A stretch of 61,857 bases of DNA, taken from the NCBI GenBank assembly GCA_003818205.1, contig RPRQ01000024.1, forward strand, positions 1 through 61,857, in the 5' to 3' direction. The DNA is from Bacteroidales bacterium. Its GTDB lineage: Bacteria; Bacteroidota; Bacteroidia; Bacteroidales; Tenuifilaceae. A program made the position numbers and the translations under genes. This document shows, piece by piece, positions 46,908 through 54,719 of this stretch. Below the pieces are notes generated by a model. It ran no database searches and was not told the origin of the DNA. It saw nothing but the letters and a program-made list of their open reading frames with translations. Positions within the stretch are counted from its first letter, which is position 1; every line of letters begins with the position of its first letter.

Positions 46908-47816
46908 ATGAAAATTAAGATTATAATATTTGCTCTGTCACTATTTGGGCTTAAGAATATGGTTTTTTCTCAAATGATGACGAGACAGAAAATGAACCCT
47001 ACAGATAGCCTTAGAGCAGAAGGCAATATATTAGGAGCTATTGCTGAACATAGAAAGATGTATTTAAAGAATCCAAAAGATCAAAGGAATATTTACAACT
47101 ATGCATGCGCTCTTTCAATCGGCAAGCAAATTGATAGCTGTTTTAAATATCTTAATATTGCCGTTGAGATGGATACGTCAACTTCGGCACTAACAGATTC
47201 AGATTTTGTAACTGTTCGAAAAGATAAACGTTGGCAAGAATTTGAGAATAAACTTATTGCAATGGTCAACGTTAAATTTAAGAACCCTTATAAAGATATC
47301 GAATATGCAAGGGCTCTATGGAAACTGCGGGCATTTGACCAAGCATATCAAGATGAGCTTGTTATAGCAGGAAGAAAACTTGGGTTAAAATCATCTGTTC
47401 ATGAAGCATTGTGGAGCTTCAAATTTATGATCAATGAGCAAAATCAAAAAGAGCTTGTAGCCCTAATCAATAAAAAGGGATGGCCAAAAGCTAATGATGT
47501 TGGTAAAGATGGTGTTTTTACTGCTTGGCTAGTAATTCAACATTCAAATAGCGAATTACAAGAAAAATATATACCCGACATTAAGAAATCGTGTGAAGCA
47601 AACGAGCTACCTTGGGAAAGGTACGCTTTTGTTTATGACAGATGGCTTTTCAATTCTAATAAACCTCAGAAATATGGCACTCATACCAAGTATAACGAAA
47701 AAACAAACTCCGAGGAGTTATACCCTCTTCAAGATGAATCGAAAGTTGATGAGTGGCGAAAGGAACTTGGATTACAACCTTTGTCTGAATATCTATCAAG
47801 ATTTAATATTAATTAA
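46908..47816 (+). CDS. DUF6624 family exported protein
   Basis: This 302-residue protein has a signal peptide (IIIFALSLFGLKNMVFSQ), a TPR-like helical region and a C-terminal DUF6624 domain. The domain is recognised by GWPKANDVGKDGVFTAWLVI QH, AFVYDRWL, KYGTHTKY and the late EWRKELGLQPLSEYL. The function is unknown. It lies 39 bases after the permease and is probably co-transcribed. Its TAA stop is the first three bases of a repeat-like sequence also found at 34815. Confidence 0.78.
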   Translation: MKIKIIIFALSLFGLKNMVFSQMMTRQKMNPTDSLRAEGNILGAIAEHRKMYLKNPKDQRNIYNYACALSIGKQIDSCFKYLNIAVEMDTSTSALTDSDFVTVRKDKRWQEFENKLIAMVNVKFKNPYKDIEYARALWKLRAFDQAYQDELVIAGRKLGLKSSVHEALWSFKFMINEQNQKELVALINKKGWPKANDVGKDGVFTAWLVIQHSNSELQEKYIPDIKKSCEANELPWERYAFVYDRWLFNSNKPQKYGTHTKYNEKTNSEELYPLQDESKVDEWRKELGLQPLSEYLSRFNIN

Positions 47817-47905
47817 CGTGAGTTCGATATAAGAATGCCTATTATATCATTACTTATTAGCACTTTAATGCTAAATTTATGTTTATGGAAGACTGGAATA
47901 ATTTT
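47814..47905 (+). mobile_element. partial copy of the MITE-like element
   Basis: TAACGTGAGTTCGATATAAG at 47814 is the left terminal repeat of the 34815-35031 element with one change. Further in, GTTTATGGAAGACTGGAATA resembles its interior. The right end is missing. The element supplies the stop codon of the preceding gene. Confidence 0.6.
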
Positions 47906-47939
47906 TGTTAAATAATAATGTTTTTAACCAATTCGTTTA

Positions 47940-47947
47940 TAAATTTG
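47940..47947 (+). promoter_or_regulatory. -7 promoter element
   Basis: TAAATTTG matches TAnnTTTG and lies 26 bases before the ATG at 47973. Confidence 0.45.
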
Positions 47948-47972
47948 CAATAGTTAGTTAAAACATACAATT

Positions 47973-48626
47973 ATGAAAAAACGAGTAGTTTTAACGTTGA
48001 TTCTAGCAAACGTATTCGCATACAACTCCAATGCCCAGCTAGTTAACGATTTGTACAAAATCTATACTCCCATTAGCCAAAGCGCTAGCGCAAAGGATAC
48101 ATCCAGCTATTTACCCTTTGGAACTATTAAGCCGGGAAATCCTGAATACCATGTTGCCTTTAGCGCAGGGTATTCATCTTTCGGACGTGGAAATGGATTT
48201 TCAAGTTCATCGGTAACCCCAACGGTTGCCTTTGCGCCCACCCAAAAGGTTCAAATAATTGCAGGAGCAACCATTTCGTACAACAACATGAGCAACATGC
48301 CCATGTTTAAAAACAGCGCAGAGAATTCTCAAATGAAGCAGTCGGCAGGAAATCCTACTCAGGCTTTTGCTTACGGTCAGTACAAAATTAATAATCGGTT
48401 CAGCGTTTATGCCATGGGGGCATTCTCTCAGAATCAACCATATATATCCCCATTCTATTCAGGCATAGGTACATATAACTCTCAAGAGTTTGGAGTAGGT
48501 TTTAACTATAAACTGGGACGTAAAACAACCATTGGCGCATCGTTTAACTTCTCTAACGGGCCCGGAGCAATGGGATTATCGCCCTTTGGATACAACCCTT
48601 TGAACCCTTACCAAATGTTTCCATAA
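47973..48626 (+). CDS. secreted beta-barrel-like protein of unknown function
   Basis: This 217-residue protein has a signal peptide ending in SNAQ. The mature part is rich in Gly, Ser, Asn and aromatic residues with alternating beta patterns (FAYGQYKINNRFSVYAMGAF, GVGFNYKLGRKTTIGASFNF). It is probably an outer-membrane barrel. The Asn/Pro-rich end (GYNPLNPYQMFP) is unusual. It is monocistronic, with a terminator that begins inside its stop codon. Confidence 0.7.
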   Translation: MKKRVVLTLILANVFAYNSNAQLVNDLYKIYTPISQSASAKDTSSYLPFGTIKPGNPEYHVAFSAGYSSFGRGNGFSSSSVTPTVAFAPTQKVQIIAGATISYNNMSNMPMFKNSAENSQMKQSAGNPTQAFAYGQYKINNRFSVYAMGAFSQNQPYISPFYSGIGTYNSQEFGVGFNYKLGRKTTIGASFNFSNGPGAMGLSPFGYNPLNPYQMFP

Positions 48627-48660
48627 AAAAGAATCCAGCCATAAGCTGGATTCTTTTTTA
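48625..48660 (+). terminator. strong terminator after the barrel gene
   Basis: AAAAAAGAATCCAGC and GCTGGATTCTTTTTT form a perfect fifteen-base stem around CATAA. The upstream arm includes the end of the stop codon. Confidence 0.88.
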
Positions 48661-48671
48661 AAAGGTATATA

Positions 48672-48787
48672 TGTCAAAAATAGTTGGTAAAAACTCATGT
48701 ATTAATTGTTCTGATTAAGTTTGCTGATGTCTTATTGAAAGGTACTTCAATAAATGATAAAAACAAAATCACCAACTATTTTTGGCA
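48672..48787. repeat. 116-bp stretch bounded by 19-bp inverted repeats
   Basis: TGTCAAAAATAGTTGGTAA at 48672-48690 is complementary to TCACCAACTATTTTTGGCA at 48769-48787 with two mismatches. There is no coding capacity inside. It may be a small non-autonomous element or a long structured RNA. Confidence 0.55.
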
Positions 48788-48805
48788 TCATTACCTCCAC
48801 CAAAT

Positions 48806-48838
48806 AAAAAAGCCATTCGGCAATTACCGGATGGCTTA
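48806..48838 (-). terminator. terminator of the exbB-exbD unit
   Basis: AAGCCATTCGG and CCGGATGGCTT pair with one mismatch. On the minus strand the stem is followed by TTTTTTATTTGG. It lies 25 bases after the exbD stop. Confidence 0.75.
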
Positions 48839-48862
48839 ATATCATTGAAACAGATATTGATT

Positions 48863-49261
48863 TTACTCCTTTTGTGTTGCCAAAATCATTTTTAGATGGA
48901 GCTGGTTACCAATATCGAGAATTGAGACCAAATCCTGTAATTGTATCGTTCTATCAGCACGTAATATTACCGTTGTATTCTCGGGATTGGTTACCAATTT
49001 CTGAATACTCGGCTTAATGGCATCAAAGGCTATCGCCTTATCATTTAGGTAATAATTCAGCTCCTTGGTAACCGAAAGGTTAATGGTTTGCTTCGAAATC
49101 TTCTGAACATTGGCCGATGCCTTTGGCAGCATAAGCTGAATGACTGAAGGGTTTACCAACGTTGATATGATAAGGAAGAAAAGTAGTAGAAAAAACATGA
49201 TATCGTTGAGCGATGAGGTATAGACCTCCGCTTGCATCTCACGTTTACGTTTCAGTTTCAT
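48863..49261 (-). CDS. exbD: ExbD/TolR-type energy transducer
   Basis: This 132-residue protein has one membrane helix near the N-terminus and a periplasmic domain. Asp20 (SLNDIMFFLL) is the conserved proton-path residue. It works with ExbB to couple the proton gradient to TonB or a Tol-like system. It lies 26 bases after the exbB-like gene. No TonB gene is adjacent. Confidence 0.88.
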   Translation of the reverse strand: MKLKRKREMQAEVYTSSLNDIMFFLLLFFLIISTLVNPSVIQLMLPKASANVQKISKQTINLSVTKELNYYLNDKAIAFDAIKPSIQKLVTNPENTTVILRADRTIQLQDLVSILDIGNQLHLKMILATQKE

Positions 49262-49287
49262 CTTGATTCAATTATCTATTGTTCTGA

Positions 49288-49953
49288 TTATCCACGACTA
49301 CGAAGAATACCCATTAAATCGTTGGCCTGCTTCTCCATCATCGAGGTAATCCTGTCAATTTTTGAGTTCAAAAGGTGATACCCTGCAAAAGCGATAATAC
49401 CAACAAGCAGGCCCGATGCCGATGAAACCATCTTTTGGTAAAGACCGCCCGAGATAATACCAATACTAATATTATCGGTCAATGAGATATTGTAAAAAAT
49501 CTTGATTACCCCGAAAATAGTTCCCAAGAAACCGAACATCGGTGCGATGGTCGCAATGATTGCAAGGTAATTTACACCACGGCTTAGATAATCAACCTGC
49601 TGATGCGCTTCGGTCTCCATTGCATCCTGAATATCCCTGATAGTAAAGCCAACGGTATGCAAACCGGCTGCAAGAACTTTTCCAACAGGCTGATTGTTGG
49701 CTTCGCAAGTATTAATAGCTAAATCAAGTTTTCCTTCCTTTAACATGGGGTTAATGACTTTAACAAGATCAGGAGTTCTCGATGCGCGTTTCAGTATAGT
49801 CCATCGCTCGAATATTACCCAAAAGCTTACGAGTGAGAGGAAAAAGATGGGGATCAGTATCCATCCACCCTTCATAATAATCTGAAACATATTCTCAGCT
49901 TGATGCGTAACTACAGGCTCTTGAATGGTTTGAAGCAGAATAAAAGACATCAT
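49288..49953 (-). CDS. exbB: MotA/TolQ/ExbB proton-channel protein
   Basis: This 221-residue protein has three membrane helices and a cytoplasmic loop. The conserved AIIATIAPMFGFLGTIFGVI region and the third helix segment GLLVGIIAFAGY are characteristic. It forms the pentameric channel with ExbD dimers. The pair could energise TonB or gliding/Tol functions; which one cannot be told from here. Confidence 0.88.
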   Translation of the reverse strand: MMSFILLQTIQEPVVTHQAENMFQIIMKGGWILIPIFFLSLVSFWVIFERWTILKRASRTPDLVKVINPMLKEGKLDLAINTCEANNQPVGKVLAAGLHTVGFTIRDIQDAMETEAHQQVDYLSRGVNYLAIIATIAPMFGFLGTIFGVIKIFYNISLTDNISIGIISGGLYQKMVSSASGLLVGIIAFAGYHLLNSKIDRITSMMEKQANDLMGILRSRG

Positions 49954-50090
49954 AGTCGATTAATATTTAGTAGTAATAATTTCTGGTTACGAAAGTAAAG
50001 ATATTTATGATAACTATACCCACAAAGATAAAAATGAATTTTTCATTTCTTTATTGTCCTGAAAAGAAAAAATATATCTTATGCGAAGAG

Positions 50091-50129
50091 AAAAAAGCCG
50101 CAAAGATGGAAAAACTCCACTTGCGGCTT
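50091..50129 (-). terminator. terminator of the YceI gene
   Basis: AAGCCGCAA and TTGCGGCTT form a perfect nine-base stem with a seventeen-base loop, followed on the minus strand by TTTTTTCTC. It lies 21 bases after the yceI stop. Confidence 0.75.
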
Positions 50130-50149
50130 AACCATTAAGTCAAATGCAC

Positions 50150-50719
50150 TTATTCAACCACCAGAACCACATCTAGGGTAAAAATATCGCTGATAGCTTT
50201 ATCGCCTAAGTTCTCGAAGAAAGAGCCCGAGCCATAACGTACATCGTACTTCGAACGGTCAACGGCAATACTTGTAGTATAAGTATTGCCATTTTTAATC
50301 ACCTTGAATGATATCGGGTTGGTAATCCCTTTGATGGTCAGCTTCCCCTTAACGTCTGCTGAACTATTCTCAAAAGCTACGCTTTCTGTAAGTAAAAGTG
50401 TAGCAGTAGGAAATTTCTCAACACCAAAAAAATCGTCCGATTTAAGGTGACCAACCAACTTCTGGTTGTAACCTGCATCCGTTAAATCATCGTCGGTAAT
50501 ACTTTTCATATCAATACTGAATGTACCGCTAGTAATTTTGTTATTATTAATTGCTAGTACGCCATCGGCGAGTTTAACCTTGCCATTGTGCTGACCGGTA
50601 ACCTTTTTACCTACCCATTTAAGTTCCGACTTATCAACATCAACTTTGAAGTTCTGAGCATTAACAACCCCAACAAAAAGAAGGGTTAACGCAGCTAAAA
50701 GGATTTGTTTTGTTTTCAT
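50150..50719 (-). CDS. YceI-family periplasmic protein
   Basis: This 189-residue protein has a signal peptide ending in VVNAQ and a YceI lipocalin-like barrel. Landmarks are DKSELKWVGKKVTGQHNG, LVGHLKSDDFFGVEKFPTAT and the end strand DIFTLDVVLVVE. Family members bind isoprenoid or amphiphilic ligands; the ligand here is unknown. It is monocistronic. Confidence 0.9.
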   Translation of the reverse strand: MKTKQILLAALTLLFVGVVNAQNFKVDVDKSELKWVGKKVTGQHNGKVKLADGVLAINNNKITSGTFSIDMKSITDDDLTDAGYNQKLVGHLKSDDFFGVEKFPTATLLLTESVAFENSSADVKGKLTIKGITNPISFKVIKNGNTYTTSIAVDRSKYDVRYGSGSFFENLGDKAISDIFTLDVVLVVE

Positions 50720-50879
50720 ATCTATTAACTATTTATTGGTTTTCATCCTGATTATCGTGAGTAACAATCAATCAATATTTTTTGTTCAACACAATTGATA
50801 ATTAGGTTAATAGAATTAATTCAAAGCGTAGCGTAGTTCGATGAAGTCAATAAAGCGGGTTAACATTATCATATTTTAC

Positions 50880-50887
50880 TACTTTTG
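50880..50887 (+). promoter_or_regulatory. -7 promoter element of the methylase
   Basis: TACTTTTG matches TAnnTTTG and ends 7 bases before the ATG at 50894. Transcription would start at or very near that ATG, so the mRNA may be nearly leaderless, or the ATG at 50906 may be used. Confidence 0.5.
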
Positions 50888-50893
50888 ACATGA

Positions 50894-51823
50894 ATGAAAA
50901 AAGGTATGCAATCGAACAGCAAGTGTACTGCTAAACCCTTCCTTAAATGGGCTGGTGGTAAAGCGCAACTTATTAATCAAATTAGAGAATCGTTACCTGC
51001 CTACTTGGAAAACGCTAAGGATTTAATCTATGTTGAACCTTTTATTGGCAGCGGTGCTTTACTATTTTGGTTTCTTAGAAAATTCCCGAATACTAAAAAA
51101 GTAATTATAAACGATATAAATCCAGATCTTTATAAAGCCTTTTGCGTTATTAAGGGTGAACCTGAAAATCTCATTAAAGAGTTAACATCGCTACAGTCTA
51201 AATACATCTCATTGGATGATGTAAAACGCAAGGATTTTTTCTTGGCAAAAAGAGAAGAATTTAATAGCCGAAACCTTGATTCGATAAAGAACTCGGCATT
51301 ACTCATATTCCTTAATAAAACATGCTATAATGGATTATATCGTGTTAATAGCAAAGGGCTCTTCAACGTACCTTTCGGGCAGTATAAAAATCCAAAAATT
51401 TGTGATGTAGATACCATTCGCTGCGATAGCGAAATTTTACAGAAAGTAACCATCCTCAACGGGGACTATTCTGAGACATTAAAATATTTAGACTCTGAAA
51501 AAACATTCTTTTACTTCGATCCACCCTATAAGCCCATTAGTAAATCGTCATCATTTAATGCGTATGCTGCTGATGAATTCGATGATAAGGAGCAGGAACG
51601 ATTAAGAAATTTTTGCAAAGAAATTGATTCCTTGGGACATTATTTCCTGCTCAGTAACTCAGACCTAAAAAATAATGATACTGAAAATGATTACTTCGAT
51701 ACTCTATACAAAGATTTCAATATTAAAAGGGTAAAGGCAAAAAGAAGCATCAACTCAAACTCAGCCAAGAGGGGTGAAATATTCGAACTGCTTATATCCA
51801 ATTTCAGCTTAAAAACCCTTTAG
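50894..51823 (+). CDS. dam: Dam-type DNA adenine methyltransferase (D12 class)
   Basis: This 309-residue protein transfers a methyl group to N6 of adenine in DNA. The SAM motif is FLKWAGGKAQL, the catalytic motif is DPPY (YFDPPYKPI), and FNVPFGQYKNP is typical of the D12 class, whose common target is GATC. No recognisable restriction enzyme is adjacent, so it may be an orphan methylase. It ends 15 bases inside the convergent neighbour. A nearby ATG at 50906 is an alternative start. Confidence 0.9.
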   Translation: MKKGMQSNSKCTAKPFLKWAGGKAQLINQIRESLPAYLENAKDLIYVEPFIGSGALLFWFLRKFPNTKKVIINDINPDLYKAFCVIKGEPENLIKELTSLQSKYISLDDVKRKDFFLAKREEFNSRNLDSIKNSALLIFLNKTCYNGLYRVNSKGLFNVPFGQYKNPKICDVDTIRCDSEILQKVTILNGDYSETLKYLDSEKTFFYFDPPYKPISKSSSFNAYAADEFDDKEQERLRNFCKEIDSLGHYFLLSNSDLKNNDTENDYFDTLYKDFNIKRVKAKRSINSNSAKRGEIFELLISNFSLKTL

Positions 51824-52294
51824 AATCATTAATTTATCTAATTCCCACCACTTCTTACCTTTCGAAAAGGTTGCAGCAATCTGAGGTGTTACCCCCTCAA
51901 TAAGCAGCTGGTGCATCCCCAAGCGCTTTATTCGTTTTTTCAGCTTGGCATTTAGCTTATTCTCTTCGGCAACCATTCCTGAATATATTACAGTAAACCA
52001 AATATCAATTTGTTCAGAATGTTCCTGATATTTTTCGCTAATAGAGGTGATTAGGTTTAAAACATTACTCTCAATATGTGCATTTGTAAGATTGTAGAAT
52101 TCAACAAAATCTGAATATAAACGTTCTCTACCATAAATGATTCCGAGCTCTTGGAGTATAGTAAAATACTCTAAATCCTTAGGAGCATACTTAGTACAAT
52201 TTGTTCTAGTAAGGTAAACACACCACGAGTCGAACCCTCCATTATCGAATTCGATCAGATTCGTTCCTTTAACATTCTTAATGAATTGTGCCAT
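51809..52294 (-). CDS. protein of unknown function convergent with dam (possibly DUF7004)
   Basis: This 161-residue protein has no signal peptide or membrane helix. It is helical and Lys-rich at the end (KKRIKRLGMHQLLIEGVTPQ), with an acidic/aromatic N-terminal half. It seems to belong to the DUF7004 group, but I am not sure. Its coding end overlaps the dam end by 15 bases. The gene lies 4 bases downstream of the HXXEE gene. No nuclease motif of the PD-(D/E)xK or HNH type is visible. Confidence 0.7.
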   Translation of the reverse strand: MAQFIKNVKGTNLIEFDNGGFDSWCVYLTRTNCTKYAPKDLEYFTILQELGIIYGRERLYSDFVEFYNLTNAHIESNVLNLITSISEKYQEHSEQIDIWFTVIYSGMVAEENKLNAKLKKRIKRLGMHQLLIEGVTPQIAATFSKGKKWWELDKLMILKGF

Positions 52295-52298
52295 GACA

Positions 52299-52823
52299 CT
52301 AAAACAAAAAAACTAATAATCCTACCAACCACGATAAACCAAGACCTAAAGCATATACAGCCAACGACCCCAGCGCTAGAATCAGGTATTGCCTAAAAGT
52401 AAACGTATAGTTCTTCCTAACAAAATGGATAATAACCATTGAGTATGGAATACAAAGAAGAATTCCTGTAATAAAACCTGGTGAGATAAACCCTAAAACG
52501 AATGACGAGGATATGTGAGAGATAGCGTTAATCAGCGTTACAAAGGATATCACAATTAATATCTTAATATTTAGAACATTGATCCTATTCCAAATAATCA
52601 AAGCCACTACTAAGGGTATAATTGTAGCAAAAATTAAGGCAAACCCAAAGATAGTCGAAATTGCTTGAGGTTCACTAGGCATTATAGCCTTAACATTTGA
52701 AGGAACAACAATAAGTATTGCAGAGATTTTTGTATTCAGCAAAATCCATTCTTCAGCATTATGAATCAAATATACTAAGGGGAATAGCCCTACAAGTATG
52801 TTATAAAACCTTTTTGAAAGCAT
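52299..52823 (-). CDS. HXXEE-domain membrane protein
   Basis: This 174-residue protein has five or so membrane helices. The name-giving motif appears as HNAEEW near residue 21. His and Glu residues in the membrane suggest a metal-binding or transport role, but the family is uncharacterised. A TAAATTTG -7 element lies 20-27 bases upstream. It is followed 4 bases later by the DUF7004-like gene. Confidence 0.8.
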   Translation of the reverse strand: MLSKRFYNILVGLFPLVYLIHNAEEWILLNTKISAILIVVPSNVKAIMPSEPQAISTIFGFALIFATIIPLVVALIIWNRINVLNIKILIVISFVTLINAISHISSSFVLGFISPGFITGILLCIPYSMVIIHFVRKNYTFTFRQYLILALGSLAVYALGLGLSWLVGLLVFLF

Positions 52824-52842
52824 TACAACTACATTTTTTTAT

Positions 52843-52850
52843 CAAATTTA
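52843..52850 (-). promoter_or_regulatory. -7 promoter element of the HXXEE gene
   Basis: On the minus strand TAAATTTG matches TAnnTTTG and lies 20 bases before the ATG at 52823. Confidence 0.45.
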
Positions 52851-52897
52851 GTAAAACTTAAATCATCGCTATTACCATTCAATAAAAATCATTTTCT

Positions 52898-52905
52898 AGA
52901 TTTGC
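52898..52905 (+). promoter_or_regulatory. -7 promoter element of the DMT-family gene
   Basis: TAGATTTG matches TAnnTTTG and lies 22 bases before the ATG at 52927. It is divergent from the HXXEE promoter, 48 bases away. Confidence 0.45.
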
Positions 52906-52926
52906 AGCCAAATTTTCTCCTTTAGC

Positions 52927-53295
52927 ATGAAAATCTTTAGCACTATATTTCTATTGATCCTTTCGAACACATTTATGACCCTAGCGTGGTATGGCCATCT
53001 GAAATTTAAGGAGATGCGTTGGTTCGAGAACTTGGGCTTAATTGCAATTGTACTTATAAGCTGGGGTATTGCGCTGTTCGAATACTTCTTTCAGGTACCG
53101 GCAAATCGTATCGGGTTTAAGGGGAATGGCGGTCCGTTTAGCCTTGTTGAGCTGAAGGTTATTCAAGAGGTGATAACGCTTGTCGTATTCATGGGATTTA
53201 CAATGATCGCTTTTAAAACCGAAACATTCAAAATCAATCATCTGATTGGTTTTGTGTTTCTTATACTCGCCGTTTACTTTATATTTAAAAAATGA
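52927..53295 (+). CDS. DMT family (DUF486) membrane protein
   Basis: This 122-residue protein has four membrane helices. SNTFMTLAWYGHLKF and SWGIALFEYFFQVPANRIGF are characteristic of DUF486, a small family related to drug/metabolite transporters. Substrates are unknown. The gene is monocistronic and closed by a strong terminator. Confidence 0.85.
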   Translation: MKIFSTIFLLILSNTFMTLAWYGHLKFKEMRWFENLGLIAIVLISWGIALFEYFFQVPANRIGFKGNGGPFSLVELKVIQEVITLVVFMGFTMIAFKTETFKINHLIGFVFLILAVYFIFKK

Positions 53296-53312
53296 AAACC
53301 TTAATAGAATTA

Positions 53313-53340
53313 AAAAGGAGGTCTTGCGACCTCCTTTTCC
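53313..53340 (+). terminator. terminator of the DMT-family gene
   Basis: AAAAGGAGGTC and GACCTCCTTTT form a perfect eleven-base stem around TTGC, 18 bases after the stop. The stem includes an AGGAGG sequence. Confidence 0.85.
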
Positions 53341-53723
53341 CAAACACACACAAAAATTAAACGAAGAACAAAAAACATTTGAGCAACCAACGATAACAAA
53401 CCTATTTAAAAAATCTCCATGTAGAAATCGGGTTTGCTCAAAATCAGTTTTATTAAACTAGCTGTAAAAATACACCATCAATTTTAAAAATAGCCATTTT
53501 TTAATGTTAAAAATTTATAAAATTAATATAATACTGATTATTAATTGTTTATATAATTATTTGAGATTGGCATGAATATCGGGCAAAAAGAATTGAATAA
53601 ATAGTTAGTCTATAATTTCTTGTTGTTTAATCACAAAATCAACGCTTTAATCAAATGCCTGTAGCCCTTAACAATATTTAGTTTGTAACAATTGTTTAAA
53701 ACATCTATATTTACAATACTGAT
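53341..53723. other. gene-free AT-rich stretch
   Basis: These ~380 bases are very AT-rich from 53460 on. A short open frame across the terminator is not protein-like. I see no repeat or RNA gene; the promoter of the SiaC-like gene must lie near the right end. Confidence 0.4.
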
Positions 53724-54131
53724 ATGGGAGAAAGAATGAAACCTTTAAAAATAGAAGCAGCAATTGATACACCTGAGATTTTCTTCGACTCAGAGAGTAA
53801 AATCTTTTCCATTTCGGGTATCTCCCACCCTGAAAATGCAAAGGAATTTTACATTCGAGTGCTAAATTGGCTCGATGAGTTCTATGAAGAGATCAAAGAC
53901 AAAGAGGCGACAAAAATTATTGTTGACCTCAATTTTAAATACATCAACTCATCGTCTTACAAGTACCTACGCGAAATCATGCGCAAAATTTCTAATTTCA
54001 GGAATAATGGCGTTAGCGTAGAGGTAATCTGGAACTACCACGAGGACGATGAGGATTTACTCAACGAGGGTACAGTACTTTTTGAACTCCCTGAGGTCAG
54101 GCTACCCTACCGATGTATTCCCTACAGCTAA
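53724..54131 (+). CDS. SiaC-like regulatory protein (DUF1987)
   Basis: This 135-residue protein belongs to the SiaC family, which resembles anti-anti-sigma (STAS) proteins. In Pseudomonas, SiaC is phosphorylated on a Thr and activates the diguanylate cyclase SiaD. Here the corresponding segment is KYINSSSYKYLREI, with several Ser residues. TPEIFFDSESKIFSISG at the N-terminus is typical. None of the partners SiaA, SiaB or SiaD is adjacent. A second ATG four codons in is an alternative start. Confidence 0.85.
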   Translation: MGERMKPLKIEAAIDTPEIFFDSESKIFSISGISHPENAKEFYIRVLNWLDEFYEEIKDKEATKIIVDLNFKYINSSSYKYLREIMRKISNFRNNGVSVEVIWNYHEDDEDLLNEGTVLFELPEVRLPYRCIPYS

Positions 54132-54318
54132 TCTCTCGGCCTATTGATGCGATTAAACTTCCCTAGAAAAAATCTTATTGCTACCTTTCAATAATTTTAT
54201 TGAAATATTATCATGGTATCTACTTAATGTTCAATTAATTATATCTGTATCAAAGATTATATTTTAAACAAATAGTATAGTTTATTTGATCAATTCTTCT
54301 TTGGTTATGGGAAAATAC

Positions 54319-54326
54319 TAATTTTG
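54319..54326 (+). promoter_or_regulatory. -7 promoter element with possible -33
   Basis: TAATTTTG matches TAnnTTTG and lies 30 bases before the ATG at 54356. TTTG at 54300-54303 could be the -33 element, although the spacing of 15 bases is short. Confidence 0.5.
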
Positions 54327-54355
54327 CAGTTCAATTAAAAAATACTGAACACAAC

Positions 54356-54646
54356 ATGGCAAACAAAAGAGAAATTAAGAAGGATGTTGATTTCCTCGTT
54401 GGTGAGGTAATTAGCGACTGCTATACATACCTTTTAATTAACGGTGAAAAAAATCGCGATAAAGTTATCGAGATCATCGGATCGATAGTTGACAAAAGGA
54501 ACGACCTTATCAGCAGGGTTAACAATCAGGATAGAACCTTTGATACCAAACAGGTAAAATCGCACTACAAAGCAATAAATGCTGATTTAATGGCTGCTAT
54601 CGACGACTCCTTCTCGAAGCTAAGCAAGCTATCGGCAAAGAAATAG
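54356..54646 (+). CDS. small helical protein of unknown function
   Basis: This 96-residue protein is all-helical and Lys-rich (NKREIKKDVDFLVGEVISDC, DSFSKLSKLSAKK). Similar short proteins are common in Bacteroidota and are uncharacterised. It has no signal peptide. It has its own promoter and is followed 74 bases later by the lyase gene. Confidence 0.75.
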   Translation: MANKREIKKDVDFLVGEVISDCYTYLLINGEKNRDKVIEIIGSIVDKRNDLISRVNNQDRTFDTKQVKSHYKAINADLMAAIDDSFSKLSKLSAKK

Positions 54647-54719
54647 TTTTCACATTACTTTAATCAGTTTTCCTTCACCATTAACAATTGTAGCGGCAAG
54701 GAAAGCTGATTTTCTTATT

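Noticed and set aside
48863-49953. ExbB/ExbD pair as a defence (Zorya-like) system
   Set aside because: Zorya needs ZorA with a long tail plus nuclease or helicase partners. This ExbB is of normal length and the neighbours are unrelated, so an energy-transduction role is simpler.
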